A stretch of DNA of 64,000 nucleotides, taken from Nitrogeniibacter aestuarii (GTDB taxonomy: Bacteria; Pseudomonadota; Gammaproteobacteria; Burkholderiales; Rhodocyclaceae). Positions 53,586 to 62,332 of this stretch are shown here, one piece after another; the first letter of the stretch is position 1; each line of letters begins with the position of its first letter. The notes under the pieces are model-generated. The model saw only the letters and a list, made by a program, of their open reading frames with translations. It was not told the DNA's origin and did no database searches. The stretch spans positions 1,798,001 through 1,862,000 of the forward strand of contig NZ_CP071321.1 of NCBI RefSeq assembly GCF_017309585.1. Direction: 5' to 3'. The position numbers and the translations under genes were made by a program.

Positions 53586-55662
53586 AACGCCGCGCTACCG
53601 GCTGGTGCCGATCGATACCGTGGTGAAGGTCAACGAGCAGCCCTCACGCTGGTGTGGCCAGGCCGTGCTCCCGGGGGAGCAGACCGTGCATTCGGTCACC
53701 ATCGATTGCATCGGCGATCAATGGATCGCGCATCAACCCCTGTGTCAGTTCGATGGCTGGCGGTCGTATTCGTGCCCGACGCGTTCTGGCGCGCAGCTGT
53801 GCGACTCTCAGTGCTCGCCCCGCTCGGGTGAGGCGAGCTATCCGGTGGTGCGCATCGGTGACGACTTCTTCCTGGCTGTGGATCGTCGGGACGACAGCAC
53901 CAATTCAGCCAATAGCGTGTTGAACGACGAACTGGATGCCTTGCGCAAAGCCAACCGGGCGCTCGAAGAACAGGTGCTGACGGTGTCACGCACCATGGAC
54001 GACATCATCAACGAACTGTCGGGACAGTCGCAGGAAATCAAGGCCAAGGCGCGTGAGCAGGCGCGCCTGAACGAGTTTGTTCGACGTGTCATGGACACCA
54101 TGGACAACCTGCTGATCGTGCTCGATCGTTTCGGCCATATCTCTCGCGTCAACAAGTCGGCCTGCAAGCACTTCGGACGCGACGAAGGCGCGCTGATCGG
54201 CGAGAGCGCCGATGCCTTGCTCTCGGTTGCCGATCGGGCCGAGCTGGCCCGGGGCAACCCCAACGCGCCGCCGGGTTTGCTGCTGTTCCAGGCGGCGACC
54301 GCACGCGGTGGGCTCTCGGTCGAAATTGGTCTCGGGGGGCTGAGCGACGGGGAAGGGGCTGCCCGGAAGGTGTTTTTCCTGCGCGGCGCGGCCATTTACG
54401 ACGGCGCTGGAAAGATGGAAGGTGCTGTCATTGTCGCGACTGACGTGACCCAGCTGCGCGAGCGCGAACGCTTGCTTGAAGAGAGCGAGGATCGCTTTCG
54501 CGACTATTCGAGCATGTCGACCACCTGGCTGTGGCAAACCGACGAGAACCATCGCTTCGTGCCGATCGAGAAGGACGACCCCCACTACGAAACGCTTTTC
54601 AAGGGCAAGTATGTGCGCGACATGGCCCTGCCCGGCAAACCCTTATCGAATGAATGGCTGCGTCATCTCGAGCACATGGACGCTCGCGAAACCTTTCGTG
54701 ACTGGGAAATTCAAGCCATCTCGCCCAACGGGCCTTGCTGGTATTCGATCACCGGGCGCCCAATGTATGTGGATGGTCGCTTCATCGGGTATCGCGGGAC
54801 GGCCAAGGACGTGACCCAGCGAAAGGCCATGGAAGAGGAGCTGGTCAAACACCGGGATCACCTGTCGGATCTGGTGCGCGAGCAGACGGCGGATCTCATC
54901 GAGGCCAAAGAGTCGGCGGAACACGCCAACCGCATGAAGAGCGAATTTCTCTCCAACATCTCGCACGAACTGCGCACGCCCTTGCATTCGATCATGTCGT
55001 TCTCGCGGCTCGGCATCAAAAAGGCGCCGGACAGTCAGCAGCTGGACAAGATCACCGGCTACTTCGAGCGCATTCATGCCAGTGGTTCGCGCCTGACCGG
55101 GCTGGTGGACGACCTGCTCAACCTGGCGAAGCTGGAGTCCGGCAAGATCCTGCTCGATTTGAGCATCGTCGACCTGGGCAAGCTCGTGTCCGATGTCAGC
55201 GGAACGCTTGACGCGTTGCTCATCAGCCGTGGCCAGCACATCGAGATCGACAACCGGCTGGACAACCAGGCGGTGCGTATCGACCCGAACCGGTTCTCGC
55301 AGGTCTTGCTCAACCTGATCGGCAATGCGAGCAAGTTTGCGCCTTCGGAAAAACCGATCGAAGTGTCACTGGGCGCGGCCACGCTTCCCAGCGGAGAGGC
55401 GGCGTTCCGGCTCAATGTGGCTGATCATGGCCCGGGCGTCCCGGAAGATGAACTCGAAGACATCTTCGGCAAGTTCGTCCAGAGCTCGCGTACCAAGACC
55501 GGCGCGGGCGGGACCGGACTGGGCCTGGCCATCTGCAGGCAGATCATCATGGCCCACGGCGGGACCATCACCGCATCGAACCGCGCCGAGGGCGGCGCGA
55601 TCTTCGAGGTGCTCATGCCCATGGAAACCGCTTTCGAGGCGCGCGCACCCGAACCCTTATAA
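53578..55662 (+). CDS. PAS sensor histidine kinase with Cys-rich N-terminus (H2-sensor candidate)
   Basis: The 694-residue cytosolic protein begins with a region of about 100 residues containing six Cys (26, 44, 56, 66, 75, 79) of no family I recognise. A coiled coil follows at about 120-170, then two PAS domains (about 175-295 and 305-420) and a long linker helix. HisKA has His463 in SNISHELRTPLHS, and the HATPase has NLIGNASKF, DHGPGV and GTGLGLAIC. It is coupled to the hydrogenase protease gene. By analogy with HupT/HoxJ it probably reads the redox state of the hydrogenase. ATG 53578 is favoured by AAGGA upstream; GTG 53569 is the alternative. Confidence 0.88.
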   Translation: MNRTPRYRLVPIDTVVKVNEQPSRWCGQAVLPGEQTVHSVTIDCIGDQWIAHQPLCQFDGWRSYSCPTRSGAQLCDSQCSPRSGEASYPVVRIGDDFFLAVDRRDDSTNSANSVLNDELDALRKANRALEEQVLTVSRTMDDIINELSGQSQEIKAKAREQARLNEFVRRVMDTMDNLLIVLDRFGHISRVNKSACKHFGRDEGALIGESADALLSVADRAELARGNPNAPPGLLLFQAATARGGLSVEIGLGGLSDGEGAARKVFFLRGAAIYDGAGKMEGAVIVATDVTQLRERERLLEESEDRFRDYSSMSTTWLWQTDENHRFVPIEKDDPHYETLFKGKYVRDMALPGKPLSNEWLRHLEHMDARETFRDWEIQAISPNGPCWYSITGRPMYVDGRFIGYRGTAKDVTQRKAMEEELVKHRDHLSDLVREQTADLIEAKESAEHANRMKSEFLSNISHELRTPLHSIMSFSRLGIKKAPDSQQLDKITGYFERIHASGSRLTGLVDDLLNLAKLESGKILLDLSIVDLGKLVSDVSGTLDALLISRGQHIEIDNRLDNQAVRIDPNRFSQVLLNLIGNASKFAPSEKPIEVSLGAATLPSGEAAFRLNVADHGPGVPEDELEDIFGKFVQSSRTKTGAGGTGLGLAICRQIIMAHGGTITASNRAEGGAIFEVLMPMETAFEARAPEPL

Positions 55663-56478
55663 GGTCGCGATCCAGCCTTCCAGGGGGTCTGTGTCGTCCG
55701 GGCAACCGTAATTCCGCTCGGCGCGCGCCAGACACCAGCCGGCCTGCATCAGGGCGAGACTCGCATCGAGCAGGTCGCCTGAGCCATCGTCCATCAGTTG
55801 CTGCGCGTCATCGTCCGTGGCCACCAGTCGCAGTCCCGGCAGGGCAGTACCGTCAATCAGCGCCTTCAGAATGCGTTCGCGCTCGATGCGCCGTTCATGC
55901 GTTTGCTTGGCCCGGGTATCGCTCTTGTATGAACGCGAAGTCACGGCCCGGGCGAGCAAGCCCGGATAGGCCTCCACCGCGACTCGTGTCGGATCGCCGG
56001 CATGCACCCCCGGAATACTCAGCCCGGCCGCCAGCAAACGCGGCGCGCCTTCGAAGCACATCAGACCCACGGGGGGATTGACCAGTTTCATGGGGCTGTG
56101 CGAACGCGCCGGGATGTCGACGGCGCGATGCGGGTAGCGGGCCCCGACAGGTCTCGACTCGCGATCAGCATCGAGCGCGGCGCGAAACTGCGCCTTGGAC
56201 AGTGTGCGCAGATGCGATATCAGCGCCACCCAACTGGTCGCTGGCCAGCCCATGGCCTCGACCCCGGCCCGCGGAAGGCTGAAAGGAAAGTCGAGCGCCG
56301 CCAGCCAGGGGCCTGCCTCGTCGAGAAGCGCTTCGAAATGGTGCCAGTCGTGCACCCGCATCAGCGATTCGAGCATCACCGCGTCGCCGTCGAGCCGCCC
56401 GTGCGCCACGGTGATGGGTTTGGCTTTGCGGGGCGCGGAGGTGAAGTCGATGCCCATGAGGCGAGTTCGAGAATTCAT
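55657..56478 (-). CDS. DUF429-family protein
   Basis: The 273-residue protein has the DUF429 RNase H-like pattern: MGIDFTSAPRKAKPITVAHG at the start, WLAALDFPFSLPR, then VEAYPGLLAR and the late acidic segment DGSGDLLDASLAL. The acidic residues resemble a nuclease-like metal site, but no activity is established. The start is ATG 56478, coupled by ATGA to the upstream hydrolase gene. Its stop overlaps that of the convergent kinase (TTATAA). It is the last gene of the seven-gene leftward operon. Confidence 0.82.
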   Translation of the reverse strand: MNSRTRLMGIDFTSAPRKAKPITVAHGRLDGDAVMLESLMRVHDWHHFEALLDEAGPWLAALDFPFSLPRAGVEAMGWPATSWVALISHLRTLSKAQFRAALDADRESRPVGARYPHRAVDIPARSHSPMKLVNPPVGLMCFEGAPRLLAAGLSIPGVHAGDPTRVAVEAYPGLLARAVTSRSYKSDTRAKQTHERRIERERILKALIDGTALPGLRLVATDDDAQQLMDDGSGDLLDASLALMQAGWCLARAERNYGCPDDTDPLEGWIATL

Positions 56479-57173
56479 CGCTGGACCCCCAGCCCGCCAA
56501 TAAACCGGGTGATCTCCTGCGCTGCGGTATCGGGACGGCATTGCAGCAGCATATGGGGGGCCTCGATGACCACGGAGGTGACGCCAGGCGCGTGCTTTTC
56601 AATCTCCCGGCTGGACCGACGCGGCACCAGGCGGTCACGAGCAGCAACCAGTTGAAGAATGGGAACGCCGACCGCGGCGAGTTGAGTCCGAACATCCACG
56701 CTTGCTACCGAATACAGACGCGATGCCAGTACCTGCGCCGGCACGGACACGATGGCGGCCCTGAGGGCATGGTCGAGTGAATCCGTTCTGAAACGCCCCA
56801 GAAGCGTCCAGGACACGAGTGCCCGGGGGAGGTGCTCGAGCAGGACGTTCATGCCACGGACCGGGACCCATCTGCCCAGCGGGGCGGGGCTGCGTGCAAA
56901 GGTGCAGCACAAAACCACCCCGATGAGGTTCCCCGGGTGGGACGCTGCAATGTCGATGGCGATGGGGCCGGAAAAGGACTCGCCCAGCAGGACACAGGGC
57001 TCGCTGGTGGGCAAGCGGTCGCTCACGTATGAGGCGAGCGCGCGATAGTCCAGTCCCTCCGTTGGCGGATACCGGATGATCCGGGTGGCAATGACTTCCG
57101 ACAGCGCATCAACCAATGGAGAGAACAGGGTTCCAGTTCCGTCCATACCCGGCAGCAGAACCAGCGTCGGCAT
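56475..57173 (-). CDS. Alpha/beta hydrolase
   Basis: The 232-residue protein has LLPGMDGTGTLF near the start (oxyanion region), the nucleophile elbow GESFSG (Ser about 66) and Asp in VAARDRLVP. The catalytic His is in EAPHMLLQ. It is a small serine hydrolase of unknown substrate. Its start is 2 nt from the NYN gene stop and its end overlaps the DUF429 gene. Confidence 0.87.
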   Translation of the reverse strand: MPTLVLLPGMDGTGTLFSPLVDALSEVIATRIIRYPPTEGLDYRALASYVSDRLPTSEPCVLLGESFSGPIAIDIAASHPGNLIGVVLCCTFARSPAPLGRWVPVRGMNVLLEHLPRALVSWTLLGRFRTDSLDHALRAAIVSVPAQVLASRLYSVASVDVRTQLAAVGVPILQLVAARDRLVPRRSSREIEKHAPGVTSVVIEAPHMLLQCRPDTAAQEITRFIGGLGVQR

Positions 57174-57175
57174 GT

Positions 57176-57937
57176 CTAACTGCCTTTGCGATCCTTCTTG
57201 CGCTTGTCCTTCATGTACAGGTGAGAGCCCCTGCGTTCGGTGTCGAACAGCCCGATGGCTTCGATCAGATCCCCCAGCTTCTTGTAGCCGTAGTTGCGGG
57301 GGTCGAACGATGTCTGGTTGCTGATGTGCGAGCCCACCGATGACAGGCTGGCCCAGTAGTCTTCGTCGGCGCAGGCTTCGACCGCGTTGCGCAGCAGACT
57401 GGTGATGCGGGAGTCGCCGCGCAGGGTCTTGCCACTGGCTTTTTCGGGGCGCGGTTCGGGGGCGGTGGTGTCGTCTGCGGCGGTCTGTTCGACCACCAGG
57501 TTCTCCAGGTACAGAAAACGCGAGCAGGCATTGACGAAGGGCGAAGGCGTCTTCTTTTCGCCGAAGCCATACACCCGCAGGCCATCGGCACGAATGCGCA
57601 TCACCAAGGGGGTGAAGTCGGAGTCGGAAGAGGCCAGGCAGAAGGCGTCGAGCTGTTTGGTGTAGAGCAGGTCCATGGCGTCGATGATCATGGCGCTGTC
57701 GGTGGCGTTCTTGCCCTTGGTGTAGGCGAACTGTTGCACCGGCTGGATCGCGTATTCGTGCAGCACGCTTTCCCAGGTCTTGAGCCCGGTGCTCTTCCAG
57801 TTGCCATAGGCGCGGCGGATATTCACCACGCCGTATTTGGCCAGTTCATCGAGGATCACATCGATCTTGCTGGCGGGGCAGTTGTCTGCGTCGATCAGCA
57901 GGGCGATGCGGTTGTCGCTGTTTGTGTTCTTGTCCAT
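57176..57937 (-). CDS. NYN-domain RNase-like protein with OST-HTH (LOTUS) domain
   Basis: The 253-residue protein has an N-terminal NYN (PIN-like, LabA/MARF1-type) domain: IALLIDADNCPASKID, GKNATDSAMIIDAMDLLY and CLASSDSDFTPLVMRIR, with the conserved Asp set (about 15, 17, 80, 109, 111) that binds metal. The C-terminal part, about 175-245, is OST-HTH/LOTUS-like, ending FDTERRGSHLYMKDKR with a basic tail. Such proteins likely bind or cut RNA. It is coupled to the upstream HDAC-like gene by TGATG. Confidence 0.87.
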   Translation of the reverse strand: MDKNTNSDNRIALLIDADNCPASKIDVILDELAKYGVVNIRRAYGNWKSTGLKTWESVLHEYAIQPVQQFAYTKGKNATDSAMIIDAMDLLYTKQLDAFCLASSDSDFTPLVMRIRADGLRVYGFGEKKTPSPFVNACSRFLYLENLVVEQTAADDTTAPEPRPEKASGKTLRGDSRITSLLRNAVEACADEDYWASLSSVGSHISNQTSFDPRNYGYKKLGDLIEAIGLFDTERRGSHLYMKDKRKKDRKGS

Positions 57938-58842
57938 CAGGACCTCTTGAAGCGCCGTGCGGCGGTGAGCAGGGTGGTGGCGTGAATCGCCACCGTATCT
58001 GCAATGTCGTGACCATACCCGCCTGCCATGGCGATGGCTACCGGCACCTGATGACGGTCGCAGGCGGCCAGCACCATCTCGTCGCGCTGGGCGAGACCTT
58101 CGCGAGACAGGGACAGCCGGCCCAGGCGGTCGCCCTCGAAGGGGTCGGCCCCGGCCAGGTAGATGGCAAGCTGGGGTCTGAAATGGTGAAAGATCTCGTG
58201 CAGGGCGTCGTCGAGCAGGGGGAGGTACTCGGCGTCGCCGGCGCCGTCGGGCAGGTCGATGTCGTGGCGGGACTGCATCTTGCGGAAGGGGAAGTTCTTC
58301 TCCCCGTGCATGCTCAGGGTGTAGGTGTCCGGGTCGCGTCCGAGGATGTGCGCCGTGCCGTCCCCCTGATGCACGTCGCAATCGATGATGGCAACGCGTC
58401 TGACCCGGCCTTCTGCACGCAGGGTCAGGGTGGCCACGGCCGCGTCGTTGAAGACGCAGAAACCCGAGCCATAGTCCTTGCCGGCGTGATGCGTGCCGCC
58501 GGCCAGATTGGCGCTGCATCCATCGATGAGTGCGCTACGGCAGGCCGCCAGCGTCGCCCCCGCCGAGCGGCGCGATCGCTCGACCATTTCGGGGCTCCAG
58601 GGAAAGCCGATGCGTCGCTGTTCGGCTGCCGGCAGGGTGCCGGCCACCACGTTGCGGATGTATTCGGCGGTGTGCGCGTGCTGCAAGGTGGCGTCATCGA
58701 CCGCATCGGGGACGCAGAAATCGTCGGGCGCAAAAACACCGCTGTCCATCAGCGTCTGACGCAGCCGGCTGTATTTCTCCATCGGGAAGCGGTGCCCTTC
58801 GGGCAGCGGCAGCACGAAATGGTCAGCGTAGTAGAGCTTCAC
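57937..58842 (-). CDS. Histone deacetylase-family (class II/AcuC-like) deacetylase
   Basis: The 301-residue protein has the full HDAC catalytic set: GGTHHAGKDYGSGFCVFND (His-His dyad), AIIDCDVHQGDGTAHIL (Zn-binding Asp and His), LAGADPFEGD (third Zn ligand Asp) and the GGYGHD end. Bacterial members act on acetyl-lysine, polyamines or other acetyl amides; the substrate is unknown. It starts at GTG 58842, overlapping the upstream DUF1615 gene by 4 nt (GTGA). Confidence 0.9.
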   Translation of the reverse strand: MKLYYADHFVLPLPEGHRFPMEKYSRLRQTLMDSGVFAPDDFCVPDAVDDATLQHAHTAEYIRNVVAGTLPAAEQRRIGFPWSPEMVERSRRSAGATLAACRSALIDGCSANLAGGTHHAGKDYGSGFCVFNDAAVATLTLRAEGRVRRVAIIDCDVHQGDGTAHILGRDPDTYTLSMHGEKNFPFRKMQSRHDIDLPDGAGDAEYLPLLDDALHEIFHHFRPQLAIYLAGADPFEGDRLGRLSLSREGLAQRDEMVLAACDRHQVPVAIAMAGGYGHDIADTVAIHATTLLTAARRFKRS

Positions 58843-59966
58843 TTGGGTACGCGGGCCATGCAGCGGTTGTAGCGCGATTCCACCCGCTGAGCGAACCATT
58901 GGGTCGTCAGTTTGCGGGTGATCTTCGGGCTCTTGAGATCAATGCTCGGGATCAGCTGACGCGGGATGTTGCCGCCGATGCGCCTGTCGGCCAGGGCGAA
59001 GACCCGCTGAAACGTGGCAGTGTCTGAAAAGTCGGGCGACTTTTCCTTTTCGAGGTCGTGGCGGATCTGGCGCGGACTGAGCTGAATCGCGTCGCCGAGC
59101 ATGCGCACGGCCGCTTCAGTGTTGCTGACCGAGTCACTGGGGCGGCTGCCCTCGTAGCGCAGCAGATCGCCATCGAGCACCAGCGGGCGTCCGGTCAGTT
59201 TCGCCACGGCCGACTGGAAGCCGGCGTTGCGGCTGCTGTGCTGACCGGCGTTGAAGTCGGCAAACCGGTAGCGCGGGTGCGGGTAGCTGGCCGGATAGTC
59301 GAGCAGGTTGGCGATGCCGAAATACAGCCCGCCGCGCCGGGTGAACACTTCGTCGCGCACGCTGCCCTGGCGGGCGTACGGATAGTCCCGCTCACGCAGG
59401 TGTTGCTCGGCGAAGGCAACACTCACCTGCATCGGTCCGCCGGTGCGGATGGGGTTGAATCCCGAGAGCAGCTCACGCCCCAGCGGCAGCTCGGAGAGCA
59501 TGTCGTTGAACAGGGTGTTCATCTCCCGCTCGGTGCGCAGCGCGGCGATGCGCTGTTCGTAGCTGCGCCCGTCTGGCGAGCCCTTCTTGAGCGCAGCGGT
59601 CACGATGAGCGCGGGGATGTGATAGCGCTCGGCGCGACCGTAGATTTCCTTGTTGACGATTCGGGACAGCCCCGGCACCACCGGGTCGGCCTGCCAGCTC
59701 GATTCCTGTTCGATGACGGCCATGGCCGCGCATAGATTGCCGGCCGTGGCGGGAATATCCATGTGCGCGAAGGCGGTGTCGATATCCTGCCCCCAGCCCC
59801 GGCGATCGTTCATCTGCGCTGGTAACAGATCAACGGCACGGTAGCGCGGTTCGAGCGCTTGTTGTCCCGGCATGTCGGGCGAGGGAAGGGACTGATAGCC
59901 GCTCTGGCAGCCGGCCATCAGGACAGCCGCGGCAAACGCGCCGGTCAGGCGCCGGAGACGGATCAT
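58839..59966 (-). CDS. DUF1615-family lipoprotein
   Basis: The 375-residue protein has a lipoprotein signal (FAAAVLMAGC, Cys about 20). It carries long DUF1615-like conserved stretches, such as IEQESSWQADPVVPGL, GGPMQVSVAFAE and GGLYFGIANLLDYPA. The ESSW plus GGPMQV combination resembles the goose-type or Slt-like lysozyme layout, so a murein-related role is possible but unproven. It starts 4 nt after folE; the frame further upstream overlaps folE and is not coding. Confidence 0.8.
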   Translation of the reverse strand: MIRLRRLTGAFAAAVLMAGCQSGYQSLPSPDMPGQQALEPRYRAVDLLPAQMNDRRGWGQDIDTAFAHMDIPATAGNLCAAMAVIEQESSWQADPVVPGLSRIVNKEIYGRAERYHIPALIVTAALKKGSPDGRSYEQRIAALRTEREMNTLFNDMLSELPLGRELLSGFNPIRTGGPMQVSVAFAEQHLRERDYPYARQGSVRDEVFTRRGGLYFGIANLLDYPASYPHPRYRFADFNAGQHSSRNAGFQSAVAKLTGRPLVLDGDLLRYEGSRPSDSVSNTEAAVRMLGDAIQLSPRQIRHDLEKEKSPDFSDTATFQRVFALADRRIGGNIPRQLIPSIDLKSPKITRKLTTQWFAQRVESRYNRCMARVPK

Positions 59967-59970
59967 GGCC

Positions 59971-60603
59971 TTAGCGTTCGGTCGGACCGATCGCCCGCAT
60001 GAATTCGGCCCGCGCCTGTGCGTCGTGTTCAAAGCTGCCCGCAAACGCCTGGGTGACGACGCGCTCGTCGCCGCGGCGGTCCTCACCGAGCAGCAGGCAG
60101 AGTTGTTCCGCTTCGATCACGCAGGCTGCGCCGGCGGCCTGACCGTGATTGACGAGCGCATCGGCCACGTCGCGGGTCATCCATTCCTGATAGGTGAACC
60201 GGTGTCCGATGGCATCGACCATGCGGGCAATACGGCCGAAACCGTGCAGGCGGCCACCCGGCAGATAGGCCACGTGGGCCACACCGCGAAAAGGCACGAG
60301 ATGGTGCGGGCACACGCCGTGAACGGCAATGCCGCGGATCACCACCATGTCACGACGCGGATCATCGAAGCCATCGCCCAGCGCTTCTGCCGGGTCCAGA
60401 TCGTAGCCCCCGAGCAGGCGCTTCTGCCACAGCTCGCGCACGCGCGTGACGGTGCGACCGGTGTGCGGGCCGTCAGGGGAGACGCCGCAGGCGCTGAGCA
60501 GGTCGCCGACAGCGCGCTCGAACGCCTCGGCGTCGAACTGACCTTCGCGGGCGATGCCGATGCCGCGACGCGGTGTGGGGGCCTGGTGGCAATCGTCAGA
60601 CAT
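59971..60603 (-). CDS. folE: GTP cyclohydrolase I
   Basis: The 210-residue enzyme makes 7,8-dihydroneopterin triphosphate from GTP, the first step of folate or pterin synthesis. It has the Zn site Cys-Pro-His-His in GVCPHHLVPFRGVAHVAYLP, the KxxRIAR-like GFGRIARMVDAI, and the late Cys in AACVIEAEQLC. The VAHVAYLPGGRL region shows some departures from the E. coli enzyme, typical of the shorter form. It sits second in the seven-gene operon, 48 nt after the thioredoxin-like gene. Confidence 0.93.
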   Translation of the reverse strand: MSDDCHQAPTPRRGIGIAREGQFDAEAFERAVGDLLSACGVSPDGPHTGRTVTRVRELWQKRLLGGYDLDPAEALGDGFDDPRRDMVVIRGIAVHGVCPHHLVPFRGVAHVAYLPGGRLHGFGRIARMVDAIGHRFTYQEWMTRDVADALVNHGQAAGAACVIEAEQLCLLLGEDRRGDERVVTQAFAGSFEHDAQARAEFMRAIGPTER

Positions 60604-60651
60604 GGGAACTCCGGATCGGATACTGGTCCGATGGTACCGGAAGCGGGCGAC

Positions 60652-61053
60652 TCAGGCGTTGGCGCGTGCCGCGAGCAAGGTGCGCAGTGAAGGCAGCTCT
60701 TCGGCGTTGTCCACCGGACGGTGATTGGTCTGCGGGTCGAGCATGGTCTCGAGCGCGCGCTGCAGGTGGTTCAGGTGCGGCAGCATGGTGCCAAAGAAGC
60801 GGATGGCGTCGCCCTGCATCACGAACACGGTGGGGAAGTTTTCCACGTCGATGTCGTCCGCCCAGTCGGCGTGGGTTTCGATGTCCACCCAGAAGAAGGC
60901 GGCCTGTGGAAAACGCGCTGCCATGGCCTCGAAGCCGGGCTGATACTCACGGCAGGTGCCGCACCAGTCTGCGCACAGACAGGCCACGAGCCATTCGCGC
61001 TCGTTGGCGGCGCTGGCGTCGGCAGGGTTGTCGAGGTCGAACATGCGGGTCAT
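60652..61053 (-). CDS. Thioredoxin-family protein
   Basis: The 133-residue cytosolic protein has the active site CADWCGTCREY (CGTC instead of CGPC) at about residues 25-35, the FFWVDIETHADWADD strand and the cis-Pro in ENFPTVFVM. It lacks a signal peptide. It is a disulfide reductase or co-chaperone of unknown partner and the first gene of the leftward operon. Start ATG 61053 or ATG 61044; the site is crowded by the divergent methyltransferase. Confidence 0.87.
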   Translation of the reverse strand: MTRMFDLDNPADASAANEREWLVACLCADWCGTCREYQPGFEAMAARFPQAAFFWVDIETHADWADDIDVENFPTVFVMQGDAIRFFGTMLPHLNHLQRALETMLDPQTNHRPVDNAEELPSLRTLLAARANA

Positions 61054-61075
61054 GGTGCACCACGGAAATGATTTA

Positions 61076-62332
61076 GTGCTTATACCCCATCAGGCCGTTC
61101 GTCGTCACGTGTGGCAGACCATGGCGCCTTTGCGCCGATTGGATGACAATCTCGCCGCCATGGACACGCGCCACCGATTTCTCCAGTTGCAGACGATGCT
61201 CAGCGAGCATCAGGATCTGTGGCGCCCGCAGCCATTCCACGGGCGTGCTCTCGCCTGGCGCACCCAACGTCCGGAATTGGCGCAGGCGGTTGATCGACTG
61301 GCGGATGACGAAGTGGCCTGGCTTGAGACATCGCCCGAAGCGCTCGTTGCCTGGGTGGCATCACATGTGTCGTCACTTGCGGTGCTGCCGGAGCTGGTGG
61401 CCGTGCCCGAACTGCCGCGTCAGGCCATGGCGCCGGTGGGGCCTCACTTCAGCTGGCACATTCCAGGGCGCAAGCAAGCGCAGATCGAGGCATTTGCCGG
61501 TCATGTGATCGATCCACGTGCGCCGCTGTTCGAATGGTGTGCGGGCAAGGGGCATCTTGGGCGCCGACTGGCCGTGGCGCACGGGCAGCCGGTCACCAGT
61601 CTTGAGATCGATCCACTACTGGTCGATGAGTGCGAGGTACTGGCCCGTCGTGCCCGAATCGCGCAGGAGGCTGTTTGCGCCGATGCCCTGCTGGCGTCCT
61701 CCAGAGCACATGTGAGCGGGGCACATGTGGTGGCATTGCATGCCTGTGGTGAATTGCACCGCACGCTGGTGCGTCATGCGCGCGACGATGGTGCTCATGG
61801 CTACAGCATTGCGCCGTGCTGCTATCACCGCTGGGTAGATACTGCGTATGTGCCGCTTTCGGACGCCGCGTCGCTGGCCCTCGATGGCGTCGGGCTGCGA
61901 CTTGCCGTGACTGAAACAGTCACTGCGCCGGGCCGCGAGCGCCGCGCGTTGCAGCGCTCGCAGGCCTTCAAACTCGGGTTTGTGGCCTTGCGCGCCAGTG
62001 TCTCCGGGCACGCCTACCAGTCGTTCAGACCGGTACCGCCCCAGTGGTCATCGCTTGTCTTCGAGGACTTTTGCCGCCGGCTGGCTGAGCGCGAGGGCGT
62101 GATACTGCCCGAGCGGTTGGACTGGGCGCATTGGGCGCAGGTGGGCTATCAGCGGCAGGCGGAAGTTGCCCGCGACTCGCTGGTGCGCCACGCGTTCAGG
62201 CGTGCTATCGAATTGTGGCTGGTGGGTGATATGGCGCTGGCACTTGAAGCAGCGGGCTTCGCAGTGACGGTGGGCGCCTTCTGCGAGCGGCCGGTAACAC
62301 CCCGGAACCTGCTCATTCAGGCGCAGCGCTGA
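61076..62332 (+). CDS. SAM-dependent methyltransferase (METTL25/Methyltransf_32-like)
   Basis: The protein is about 418 residues. The SAM-binding motif I is FEWCAGKGHLGRRLA (about 153-167), and acidic motif II is TSLEIDPLLVDECEVL. A distinctive LHACGELHRTLVRHA plus APCCYHR pair resembles Methyltransf_32/METTL25-type enzymes, which may modify RNA or protein; the substrate is unknown. The start is unclear: GTG 61076 has GGAAA upstream, while ATGs at 61043 and 61052 would overlap the divergent thioredoxin gene start. Confidence 0.78.
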   Translation: MLIPHQAVRRHVWQTMAPLRRLDDNLAAMDTRHRFLQLQTMLSEHQDLWRPQPFHGRALAWRTQRPELAQAVDRLADDEVAWLETSPEALVAWVASHVSSLAVLPELVAVPELPRQAMAPVGPHFSWHIPGRKQAQIEAFAGHVIDPRAPLFEWCAGKGHLGRRLAVAHGQPVTSLEIDPLLVDECEVLARRARIAQEAVCADALLASSRAHVSGAHVVALHACGELHRTLVRHARDDGAHGYSIAPCCYHRWVDTAYVPLSDAASLALDGVGLRLAVTETVTAPGRERRALQRSQAFKLGFVALRASVSGHAYQSFRPVPPQWSSLVFEDFCRRLAEREGVILPERLDWAHWAQVGYQRQAEVARDSLVRHAFRRAIELWLVGDMALALEAAGFAVTVGAFCERPVTPRNLLIQAQR

